Of a stretch of 64,000 nucleotides of DNA, positions 9,129 to 15,350 are shown in pieces (the stretch's first letter is position 1; each line of letters opens with the position of its first letter). Both the position numbers and the translations under genes were made by a program. The stretch comes from Bacillus sp. UNC438CL73TsuS30 (GTDB lineage Bacteria; Bacillota; Bacilli; Bacillales; Cytobacillaceae), in contig NZ_AXVA01000011.1 in NCBI RefSeq assembly GCF_000482325.1, positions 62,001-126,000 of the forward strand, read 5' to 3'. The notes beneath the pieces are model-generated. The model did not search any database. It worked only from the letters and a program-made list of their open reading frames with translations, and was not told the origin of the DNA.

Positions 9129-9785
9129 TCATTTCCACCATTGCCACCATTTCTTTTGCTGGGCGGCTGCGATCTGTAATCGGACTTCTTCCTCCATCAT
9201 CTTACTTCGTTCTACCATCAGGTGCTCTGAACGTTCTACAAACCTTGCAATTTGGTTTATCTTTTCTTCGAGATACGCTTCTCGTACGGCTTTCTCTTTT
9301 AAAAGTTTGATTAAATCAAGGTTTATTTGCTCCAAATGTTCCATTCTTTCCAATAGCTCAACATGGTTTCGAGACTGCTCTATTTCCCGATTATCTGTTT
9401 TCTGAACCAATTCTGTTAGGCTATCCGATCGATTCTCTTCAGAAACCCTTGGTATCTCTTCTTTAGACATCACTAAAAGCTCGTTAGGATCTTCTAGATC
9501 ATTCGTGATTTCTACTGGTTCTGATGCTGTATCCGATTTTTTTTGTTCAGAAACGGACGCAATTGCTTCTTCAACAGCTCGTTCCAAAGTGATATCTTCC
9601 TGTTGACTGAATTCAATTAATTGGCGGAGGATGTTAACATCTTGATCAAAAAATCCCCGATGTCCTCTAGTATTACGATGAATGTGATACCCCTGCTTTT
9701 CCAAGAGATTGGCGTACTTGCGTAAAGTACTGCTATTAATTTTAAGCATTTTTTGTGCATCTCTGGGCGAATACATTTCACTCAT
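9129..9785 (-). CDS. MerR-like HTH protein with coiled coil and DUF3967 C-terminus
   Basis: A 218-residue protein. Residues 1-60 form a MerR-type winged helix ('MYSPRDAQKMLKINSSTLRKYANLLEKQGYHIHRNTRGHRGFFDQDV'), followed by a Ser/Glu-rich linker, a coiled coil (about 130-200) and the basic/aromatic tail 'QQKKWWQWWK'. This layout matches HTH/DUF3967 proteins found on Bacillus plasmids, prophages and mobile regions, several of which are thought to be DNA-binding or segregation-like factors (similar layout to RacA). It is the closest protein-coding gene left of the RNA island apart from the cyclase gene and faces away from it. Start ATG 9785 with a weakly placed AGGTGAAAGG upstream. Confidence 0.72.
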   Translation of the reverse strand: MSEMYSPRDAQKMLKINSSTLRKYANLLEKQGYHIHRNTRGHRGFFDQDVNILRQLIEFSQQEDITLERAVEEAIASVSEQKKSDTASEPVEITNDLEDPNELLVMSKEEIPRVSEENRSDSLTELVQKTDNREIEQSRNHVELLERMEHLEQINLDLIKLLKEKAVREAYLEEKINQIARFVERSEHLMVERSKMMEEEVRLQIAAAQQKKWWQWWK

Positions 9786-10085
9786 AACCTTTCACCTCCG
9801 CAATACTTTAGCATCTTAATCCTATGGCTTTTAGTAGGATAACACTCTATCCATTTAAAGTATATCAAGAAAACTATGATAAAATTGTCGAACCAGCAGA
9901 GTGTAACCACATTGTAAATAGATTGTTAGGTTAATGAAAGAAACAGTTAATTTAATTGATTTGAATGTTAGATATAGTCTTTTAAACTTGAAAGAAATTT
10001 GGAATAGAAAGAGTAACTTACTCGTAGATTTTAAAAGAACTTGTAGTTTTCCTCTAATAAAATTTTTCGTAAGGAGTATTACTAT
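9786..10085. other. Divergent intergenic region
   Basis: 300 bases between the DUF3967 gene and the cyclase gene. It contains the ribosome binding sites of both and AT-rich sequence likely to contain promoters. A short stretch resembling coding sequence (about 9930-9970) has no start or conserved continuation. Nothing else is recognised. Confidence 0.4.
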
Positions 10086-10844
10086 ATGAATCGAGCGAAT
10101 CTACGTATTATTGATTTAAGTGTCCCTCTCGACAATTCTGCAAAGGAGCCCTTTCCACCGGAAATTCACTATGGATCCCATGAGGAAGCTGCACATGTTT
10201 TGGGGCTGAAACCTAGCGATTTTCCAGACAGTTCAGCTTGGGCAGTAGAAACGGTTACCTTAACTACACACACAGGGACTCATGTGGATGCCCCTTGGCA
10301 CTATGCTTCAACTACTGCGGGTGAGCCTTCTAGAACCATTGATGAACTGCCACTTGAATGGTTCTACGGCCATGGAGTTCTGTTCGATTTTAGTGATAAA
10401 CCACCAGGCTTTGAGATTGAAGTGGAAGATTTTGAAAAACAATTAGAAGAGATGGACTATTTATTACAGCCCTACGATATTATTCTTGTCCGAACAGATG
10501 CAGATAAAAAATATTATCAGGAAAATTACGCAGCTGTCCATGCAGGTGTTTCGGCTAAAGCAACTCGATGGCTGATTCAAAAGGGGATTAAGGTGATGGG
10601 CACGGATGGTTGGGGGTGGGATATTCCGCTGTATAAACAAGCAGAAGACTATAAAAAGAACCCTCGCGATGGGGTCCTTTGGGCCGCACATTATGTTGGA
10701 AAAGAAGCGGAGTATTGCCAAATTGAAAAACTGGCCAACTTAGAATTACTGCCGAAAAGGTTTGGTTTTAAAGTGGCTGTTTTTCCTGTAAAGATCAAAG
10801 GAGCAAGTGCAGGCTGGGCAAGACCTGTTGCTATTTTTGAGTAG
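10086..10844 (+). CDS. Cyclase family protein (kynurenine formamidase-like metal hydrolase)
   Basis: A 252-residue protein with the cyclase/arylformamidase fold. The metal-binding motif HxGTHxDxPxH appears as 'HTGTHVDAPWHY' near residues 60-71, with a conserved 'IIDLSVPLDNS' N-terminus and 'VMGTDGWGWDIPL' later. Relatives (KynB, isatin hydrolase) hydrolyse amide or lactam bonds using a metal centre. No tryptophan-catabolism genes are adjacent, so the substrate is open. GTAAGGAGTA (10070-10079) precedes ATG 10086. Confidence 0.8.
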   Translation: MNRANLRIIDLSVPLDNSAKEPFPPEIHYGSHEEAAHVLGLKPSDFPDSSAWAVETVTLTTHTGTHVDAPWHYASTTAGEPSRTIDELPLEWFYGHGVLFDFSDKPPGFEIEVEDFEKQLEEMDYLLQPYDIILVRTDADKKYYQENYAAVHAGVSAKATRWLIQKGIKVMGTDGWGWDIPLYKQAEDYKKNPRDGVLWAAHYVGKEAEYCQIEKLANLELLPKRFGFKVAVFPVKIKGASAGWARPVAIFE

Positions 10845-10863
10845 AGAAATGTGATGAATAAGA

Positions 10864-10903
10864 CTTTTGTACTACCAAAATTTACAGCTATCTTCCAAAT
10901 TGG
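10864..10903 (+). promoter_or_regulatory. 40-bp promoter-like repeat, copy 1, before SRP RNA 1
   Basis: About 37 of 40 bases match a second copy at 11904-11943. It contains TTTACA (10881-10886) and the small palindrome CCAAnTTGG exactly 17 bases downstream of it at the end; TTAGAT (10904-10909) then sits at -10 spacing. That would start transcription near 10917, agreeing with the predicted 5' stem of SRP RNA 1. The palindrome could be an operator shared by both RNA transcription units. Confidence 0.55.
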
Positions 10904-10916
10904 TTAGATGTTATAT

Positions 10917-11002
10917 TGTTAATAGTCCAACAAGGACACTAAGAACGGGTCAGGGCGGGAACGCAGCAGTCATAATTCGTGAAATTGTGTGGGCTATTAC
11001 AT
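10917..11002 (+). ncRNA. ffs: Short (4.5S-type) SRP RNA, copy 1
   Basis: The central segment GGTC-AGG-GCG-GGAA-CGC-AGCA is the helix 8 architecture of bacterial SRP RNA: the conserved AGG/AGCA internal loop, a 3-bp stem and a GGAA tetraloop, with the helix pairs changed in a compensated way relative to the textbook sequence. Outer pairing is good: TAATAGTCC near 10919 pairs with GGGCTATTA at 10991-10999, and an inner stem with a mutated partner follows. The RNA is only about 85 nt, without the Alu-type domain found in the roughly 270-nt SRP RNA of Bacillus. It would bind Ffh for co-translational targeting, or act as a decoy. A terminator follows. Confidence 0.78.
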
Positions 11003-11023
11003 AAACTAAACTCCTAAAGTAAT

Positions 11024-11054
11024 CCCCCTAAGTTAGACTGCTTAGGGGTTTTTT
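11024..11054 (+). terminator. Terminator of SRP RNA 1 unit
   Basis: CCCCTAAG and CTTAGGGG pair perfectly around an 8-base loop and are followed by six T. It ends the transcript containing SRP RNA 1. Confidence 0.9.
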
Positions 11055-11064
11055 GTGTAGGTAA

Positions 11065-11235
11065 ATTTTTCTTTAGAAGGCCGTTCAAGGCCAAATTCTT
11101 TTAGAAAAAAGAGAAAGTGTTCTTCATAAAGGCGATGAAGGCCAAATCCCTTCGAAAAAACAGAAAAAGTGGTCTTCAGAAAACAGAAGAAGACCAAATT
11201 CTTTTAGTAAAACAAAGAAAGTGGTCTTCGTAAAA
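11065..11235. repeat. Degenerate 52-bp hairpin repeats
   Basis: Three to four units with a 52-bp period (unit starts at 11117, 11169 and 11221, plus a decayed one from about 11065). Units contain an inverted repeat such as TCTTCATAAAGGCGATGAAG, or diverged forms, separated by A-rich spacers. The hairpin core is the same as in the better-kept 51-bp array at 35831-36160. No protein-coding signal. Confidence 0.7.
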
Positions 11236-11345
11236 GAGAATATGTAATCTGATGCGGGACCAAGATAACAAGGACTATAAGTATGTTAGCACAAAGTGCT
11301 AGTCCATCCCGCAATTATTGTGCTCCTATAAATCGATAAAGTGCT

Positions 11346-11742
11346 CATGAAATGGCTGTAAGCCAGGTTTTGTACTTCCATACTGCAAACGGCAGCAAGC
11401 CTCGTACAGGAAGTAGTAGTCATATAACTATCGATCAAAGACCGATTCATCCGTTAGGTTCATTTCCCGCAGGATGATGCCCCTACCTAAATTTGGGTTG
11501 CTCGCTCGTGGGGTTTACCCGTTCCACCTTTTCCGTTTCCAGAAAAGTCTCGTCACTGTGGCACTTTCAGGTTATTCTCAGCATATCCAGATAGACTTAG
11601 CATGATTTCACCGCCATCAGTCGAACATGTGCGACTGCCCACTCTTGCGAATGGCACGAACACTACAGGCATCTCAGCACTGTGCGAGCCTGGACTTTCC
11701 TCAGCTCCTGTAAAAGGAACCGCGACTACTCACCATTTCATG
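11346..11742 (-). ncRNA. rnpB: RNase P RNA, type B
   Basis: Read on the minus strand this is a type B RNase P RNA of about 397 nt. The 5' and 3' ends form a perfect 10-bp P1 helix (CATGAAATGG with CCATTTCATG). Conserved core blocks appear in order: GAGGAAAGTCCAGGCTCGCAC (P4 5' strand and following, shown in two parts in the RNA), CTGAGATGCC, AAAGTGCCACAGTGACG, GGTAAACCCC, CGAGCGAGCAACCCAAATTT, and the 3' block ACAAAACCTGGCTTACAG. It is the catalytic subunit of tRNA 5'-end processing. It is transcribed opposite to the RNAs on both sides, so it has its own promoter, which I could not define. In Bacillus the normal rnpB lies near gpsB, which is not present here, so this may be a second copy. Confidence 0.9.
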
Positions 11743-11903
11743 TTTATCCATTTTTTCAAAAGCGACAATTTCTACTATATCATTATAGATAGTAAAAATC
11801 ATTAGTAGGTTCTTTCCATTGTTTCCAACCATAGTTTATAACAAACGGAAAAAACGTATTATATATAGAAGCTACCCACAATATTCATTTTAAACACATA
11901 GGT

Positions 11904-11943
11904 CTTTTGAACTACCAAAATTTACAGCTAGCTTCCAATTTGG
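11904..11943 (+). promoter_or_regulatory. 40-bp promoter-like repeat, copy 2, before the tRNA-Ser/tmRNA unit
   Basis: Near-identical to 10864-10903, including TTTACA (11921-11926) and CCAATTTGG. The base positions at -10 spacing (ATGGGT, 11944-11949) are poor for sigma-A; a TATAGT lies further on at 11953-11958. It stands about 60 bases before tRNA-Ser and is the only upstream signal shared with SRP RNA 1, suggesting common control. Confidence 0.5.
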
Positions 11944-12003
11944 ATGGGTGATATAGTTACTCTTGTAAGTTCGTAACGGAGCTTATGCGAAAGGTTTTAT
12001 TAC

Positions 12004-12094
12004 AGAGAAGTACTCAAGAGGCTGAAGAGGCGCCCCTGCTAAGGGTGTAGGTCGGGTAACCGGCGCGAGGGTTCAAATCCCTTCTTCTCTGCCA
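12004..12094 (+). tRNA. tRNA-Ser(GCU)
   Basis: A 91-nt class II tRNA with a long variable arm and anticodon loop CTGCTAA (anticodon GCT, decoding AGC/AGU). The acceptor stem AGAGAAG pairs fully with CTTCTCT, G is the discriminator base and CCA is encoded at 12092-12094. The first base pair is A-U instead of the usual G-C, with both strands changed, indicating a functional but diverged gene. It is the first RNA of a four-RNA array running to about 12660. Confidence 0.92.
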
Positions 12095-12103
12095 TAATAT
12101 TAT

Positions 12104-12465
12104 GGGAATGTCCTTGGTATCGACAGGGATTGTTTGAGCTTATATGGCGAGTCGAGGGCATCGGCCTCGTTAAAACGATAAAGCCTAATAACTGGCAAAC
12201 AAAACAACAACTTCGCTTTCGCTGCTTAATAACAGACGATAGCGGTTCCACCTTCCATCGTCCATGTGGCAGGGTAAGGGACTCATTCTAAGTGGACTAC
12301 GCCGAATTCCACCGTCTGAGGATGAAGGAAGAGAATAACCAGACTAGCTGCTTCCATGCCTGTCAGTAGGCTAACGAAGTGAGCCATACCTAATTTTACT
12401 GACTACACTCGTAGATGTATAAGTGTCAAGATCTTTGCACACGGGTTCAAGTCCCGTCATTTCCA
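12104..12465 (+). ncRNA. ssrA: tmRNA, tag peptide GKQNNNFAFAA
   Basis: Transfer-messenger RNA rescuing stalled ribosomes with SmpB. The 5' GGGAATG pairs with CATTTCC (12458-12464), with the G3-U70 wobble pair and A73 needed for alanyl-tRNA synthetase recognition. The T arm ACGGG-TTCAAGT-CCCGT is intact, and the conserved 5' ATCGACAGGG and internal AACAGACTAGC-type blocks are present. The tag frame begins with GGC at 12194 and reads GKQNNNFAFAA before two stop codons TAA TAA (12227-12232), 11 encoded residues after the tRNA-borne Ala. No CCA is encoded (CTA follows A73). No smpB gene is nearby, where Bacillus ssrA normally lies, which suggests a second, diverged copy. Confidence 0.93.
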
Positions 12466-12503
12466 CTAAAATTAATTTAAAAAAGCAAATAACATAGCAT
12501 TTT

Positions 12504-12576
12504 TCCGCAGTAGCTCAGTGGTAGAGCTATCGGCTGTTAACCGATCGGTCGTAGGTTCGAGTCCTACCTGCGGAGT
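12504..12576 (+). tRNA. tRNA-Asn(GUU)
   Basis: A 73-nt tRNA with acceptor TCCGCAG/CTGCGGA, D stem GCTC/GAGC, anticodon stem ATCGG/CCGAT with loop CTGTTAA (anticodon GTT), and T arm GTAGG-TTCGAGT-CCTAC. The discriminator is G and no CCA is encoded, so CCA must be added. Position 1 is U paired with A, again a compensated departure from the usual base. Confidence 0.92.
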
Positions 12577-12656
12577 TATAGTCCAACAAGGACACTATGA
12601 ACGGGTCAGGGCGGGAACGCAGCAGCCATCATTAGTGAAATTGTGTGGGCTATTAC
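12577..12656 (+). ncRNA. ffs: Short (4.5S-type) SRP RNA, copy 2
   Basis: A close copy of the RNA at 10917-11002, placed directly after tRNA-Asn. Outer stem ATAGTCC/GGGCTAT, middle stem CACTA-TGA/TCA-TAGTG (8 pairs with small bulges) and the helix 8 apex GGTC-AGG-GCG-GGAA-CGC-AGCA-GCC are all present. In this copy the stem below the apex is better paired than in copy 1. It would be released from the array transcript by processing at the tRNA 3' end. A small hairpin AAACT-GGCG-AGTTT follows at about 12662-12676. Confidence 0.78.
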
Positions 12657-13014
12657 ATAGAAAACTGGCGAGTTTCTTTACTTAGGTTTACAAAAACCTT
12701 ATTTATAAAATGCCTTACTTACTTGTGATACGGTTCAAAATGAAGTTCTTTGGATTTTTATGATTGAATGCCTTGGTCCTTAATCGATAACCAGCAAAAG
12801 TAAAATTAGCGGAGATTTTCCGGTTAAATGAAGATTGGTACTCGTTTTGGGGAAAAATAAGGGAAGATTTTCTGATTATGCAAAGAAAAATCTCCCAATT
12901 TCGCATTTTTTGAGCCAATAGGCGAAATCTCTCCGTCTATTTACGCTTTTTTTCATAATAATTTCTAATTAAGCGAAATTTTTCCACCTATTCATCAGCT
13001 CGGGTGCTTAAACT

Positions 13015-13047
13015 GATCAAATGACAGAAGGTTTGATCGCCTTTTTT
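13015..13047 (+). terminator. Possible terminator of the RNA island
   Basis: GATCAAA and TTTGATC form a 7-bp stem around a 10-base loop, followed by GC and a run of six T. It is the first strong plus-strand terminator after SRP RNA 2. Confidence 0.6.
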
Positions 13048-13132
13048 AATTGAAAAATACTCATTTTATAATAATGATTTCAATTGCTAAGTCTAACTTA
13101 ATGAAAATTCTAGAAACGTTGATAAATAAAGA

Positions 13133-13166
13133 AAAAGACGTATGCCAATTCATACGTCTTTTTTTG
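13133..13166. terminator. Bidirectional terminator before the ssu permease gene end
   Basis: AAAGACGTATG pairs with CATACGTCTTT around CCAATT, with A-run and T-run flanks. On the minus strand it ends the ssuB-ssuC transcript. Confidence 0.85.
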
Positions 13167-13244
13167 AGTCATTAAATCAAAAATGGAACCTTTATGCGAA
13201 TAGAATTTAGCAATTTTCCTTTTATTATAAAAATCGTTTTTAAG

Positions 13245-14069
13245 TTAAGCCTTAAAACTGTCCTGCCATTTCAGTAAACGATTTTCTAACAAGCGGACAA
13301 CGGAGTCCGATATTTTTCCTGCTGAGGCAAAAATAATGATTCCTACAAAAACCGTGTCTGTCTGCATAAAGGAACGTGCATCTTGAATCATGAAACCCAC
13401 CCCTCGATCTGCACCAAGCAATTCAGCGACCACTAAGCACATCCAAGCCGCACTTAAAGCTAAGCGTATCCCAAGTAAGATATTGGGCAATGAGGCTGGA
13501 ATCATCAGCTTTGTTATTTGCTGGGTTCGGCTGTATTCTAGGATTCGAGCAACCTCGTAGAGCTTTTTATCGACATTGCGAATGCCTAAAAAGGTTTGTA
13601 AATAGAGAGGAAAAAAGGCACCTAAAGCAATGAGTAAGATTTTTGATAATTCGCCAAAGCCGAACCACATGATAAAAAGTGGAGTGATCACAAGCAATGG
13701 GACGGTCCGCAGCATTTGAAAACTCGGGTTTAAATATTCCTCTGACTTTTTGTTCATTCCCACGATGACACCCATCAATAGGCCGAAAAATCCTCCTAAG
13801 ACAAAGCCCAGAATTGCTCGGGTTAAGCTTATTTGTAAATGCTTTGCCATCTCTCCTGACTGAACCAGTTCAATAAAGCGCGAACCAATTAAAAGGGGCG
13901 AAGAAAATAATTGTGCTGGCAAAATGCCGATTGTACTTAATATCTGCCATAATATCACTACTAAAATAGGGAGGAATATCCCCCGCCAAACAGCCGTATT
14001 TTTTGATAATTTGGCTTTCTTTTTCTTCATCGAAATCGCTTTGTTCTGGGTAATCGTTTGTGTCGACAT
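13245..14069 (-). CDS. ssuC: ABC transporter permease for sulfonates (SsuC/TauC-like)
   Basis: A membrane permease of about 274 residues with a cytoplasmic N-terminus and six predicted helices. The EAA loop reads 'VARILEYSRTQQITKLMIPASLPNILLGIRLALSAAW', characteristic of the nitrate/sulfonate/taurine class, and 'ADRGVGFMIQDA' follows. Start: three in-frame ATGs (14078, 14075, 14069) follow AGAAAGG; I prefer 14069 for spacing. A longer version would overlap the ATPase gene stop. It is co-transcribed with the ATPase gene at 14096-14863 and divergent from the dioxygenase and binding-protein genes. Confidence 0.85.
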   Translation of the reverse strand: MSTQTITQNKAISMKKKKAKLSKNTAVWRGIFLPILVVILWQILSTIGILPAQLFSSPLLIGSRFIELVQSGEMAKHLQISLTRAILGFVLGGFFGLLMGVIVGMNKKSEEYLNPSFQMLRTVPLLVITPLFIMWFGFGELSKILLIALGAFFPLYLQTFLGIRNVDKKLYEVARILEYSRTQQITKLMIPASLPNILLGIRLALSAAWMCLVVAELLGADRGVGFMIQDARSFMQTDTVFVGIIIFASAGKISDSVVRLLENRLLKWQDSFKA

Positions 14070-14095
14070 TTCCATCATCCTTTCTAAGTTTTGAG

Positions 14096-14863
14096 TTAAA
14101 TGCTCCAATCTTCTAATTCATTGACATGGTGGTCAAGGTATTTCAATATTACGGTTCTATATTCTTGGAATGACTTACTGCTCCTTGTTCTTGGATAACG
14201 AAGATCAATCGAAACGATTCCCTTTATCCTTCCGGGCTTAGCATCCATAACAACGACTTTAGAAGATAAAAAGACGGCTTCATCAATATCATGAGTAACT
14301 AGCACCATAGTAGTTTGATTTTCGTTCCATATTTCCAACAAAGCTTCTTGAAGATGGTTGCGGGTAAAAGCATCTAGTGCCCCAAAAGGTTCATCTAACA
14401 ACAGCACTTCAGGATTCCGGAGCAAGGCCCTGGCAATCGCCACTCGCTGCGACATTCCACCGGATAATTGGCGCGGATAGGCTTTTTCAAATCCTTTCAG
14501 TTTAACAAGTGAGAGTAATTGGTCCACCTTTGAACGGATTTCAGGATCCTTTAATGACAAGTTACCTGAAATATTCTGTTCTACGTTTAACCAAGGAAAC
14601 AACCGATGTTCTTGAAAAATAAATCCGCGATCCTTAGAAGGACCATTCACGATTTTTTCACCGATCCTAATCTGACCTTCAAAATCCAAATCCAGCCCGG
14701 CAATTAATTTTAATAGAGTGCTTTTTCCGCAGCCGCTAGGGCCAATAATGGATAAAAACTCACCTTGCTTAATTGAGAGATCAAAATCCTCCAAGACATG
14801 AATCCTTTCCTGATCATTCCTAAATGTTTTCCTTACGTGGTCAATCTTCACAGCTGACACCAT
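14096..14863 (-). CDS. ssuB: ABC transporter ATP-binding protein for sulfonates (SsuB/TauB-like)
   Basis: About 255 residues with Walker A 'GPSGCGKST', Q-loop 'FQEHRLFPWLNVEQNI', signature 'LSGGMSQRVAIARALL', Walker B 'VLLLDEPFGALDA' and H-loop 'LVTHDIDEAV'. The 'FQEHRLFPW' form is typical of the nitrate/sulfonate/taurine ATPases. ATG 14863 is preferred over the two upstream ATGs because of its distance from AAAGGATG. It energises uptake with the permease downstream and the binding protein at 16354. Confidence 0.88.
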   Translation of the reverse strand: MVSAVKIDHVRKTFRNDQERIHVLEDFDLSIKQGEFLSIIGPSGCGKSTLLKLIAGLDLDFEGQIRIGEKIVNGPSKDRGFIFQEHRLFPWLNVEQNISGNLSLKDPEIRSKVDQLLSLVKLKGFEKAYPRQLSGGMSQRVAIARALLRNPEVLLLDEPFGALDAFTRNHLQEALLEIWNENQTTMVLVTHDIDEAVFLSSKVVVMDAKPGRIKGIVSIDLRYPRTRSSKSFQEYRTVILKYLDHHVNELEDWSI

Positions 14864-15048
14864 TATCATCATCCTTTCTAAAATAAAAAAAGAGATTCAG
14901 CGAAAAGACATTTCTGTCCTTTTGCTGAACCTCTAGAAGACTAGTCGATTCATGCGAATGACTTAATTTACAAAATACCTTATCATGGAATTTATTTGAA
15001 CGCAACACTTTAAAACCAACTAAATTTATAGGAATAATAAAATTTTAA

Positions 15049-15078
15049 TTGACAGATTATTTTTTTTCCTGTTAAGAT
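15049..15078 (+). promoter_or_regulatory. Sigma-A promoter of the dioxygenase operon
   Basis: TTGACA (15049-15054), an 18-base spacer and TAAGAT (15073-15078). Transcription would begin near 15085, giving a leader of about 265 bases that contains a terminator. Confidence 0.7.
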
Positions 15079-15084
15079 GCTTTC

Positions 15085-15350
15085 ATACACAAAACGACTT
15101 ACCAATTTAATCCATAGTGATAGGAATCCACTAGGCGACTAGAGATTCAACAAAGAGAAGTGTCAACACTCTCTTCGTTGGATCTTTTTTTTATTTATTC
15201 TTAAGCCGACTATCCCTCTAGGTTAAATTGGTTATTGAGTGATAGGAGGAGATGAAAGAAGGTAAAAGGGGTTCTATGTTGCTTGAATCGAATCGCAAAG
15301 TTCTTATTCGAAAAAAAATCTAACAAACTATTGATTAGGAGGAAAAAGTA
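15085..15350 (+). promoter_or_regulatory. Long leader with internal terminator upstream of tauD-like gene
   Basis: The leader holds a strong terminator (15144-15192) well before the gene, so expression probably needs antitermination. ACCAATTTAA (about 15100-15109) before the terminator is exactly complementary to TTAAATTGGT (about 15222-15231) after it, and the word GTGATAGGA occurs on both sides; these could form an alternative fold. It does not match the SAM, T-box or other riboswitch consensus sequences I know. Confidence 0.45.
15144..15192 (+). terminator. Leader terminator upstream of the dioxygenase gene
   Basis: GATTCAACAAAGAG pairs (two weak positions) with CTCTTCGTTGGATC, followed by eight T. 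It is 159 bases upstream of the coding start. Confidence 0.8.

Larger units (their letters stand above)
12680..13244. other. Gene-free region right of the RNA island
   Basis: About 560 bases with no supported gene. It contains AT-rich sequence with the recurring word GCGAAATTT/AAATTTCGC in several contexts (12890-12990), likely decayed repeats, a possible plus-strand terminator at 13015-13047 and a bidirectional terminator at 13133-13166. Confidence 0.5.

Noticed and set aside
11602..11805. Plus-strand reading frame over the RNase P gene
   Set aside because: It is the antisense of a structured RNA with conserved blocks; no start signal.
12039..12251. Minus-strand reading frame over tRNA-Ser and tmRNA
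   Set aside because: Antisense shadow of two RNA genes; contains the familiar spurious antisense-tRNA peptide.
12715..12918. Small minus-strand gene after the RNA island
   Set aside because: No ribosome binding site, repetitive AT-rich composition, no recognisable sequence.
14886..14935. SAM (S-box) riboswitch upstream of ssuB
   Set aside because: There is a GATTCAGC/GCTGAACC hairpin but none of the S-box consensus blocks; most likely a simple hairpin.
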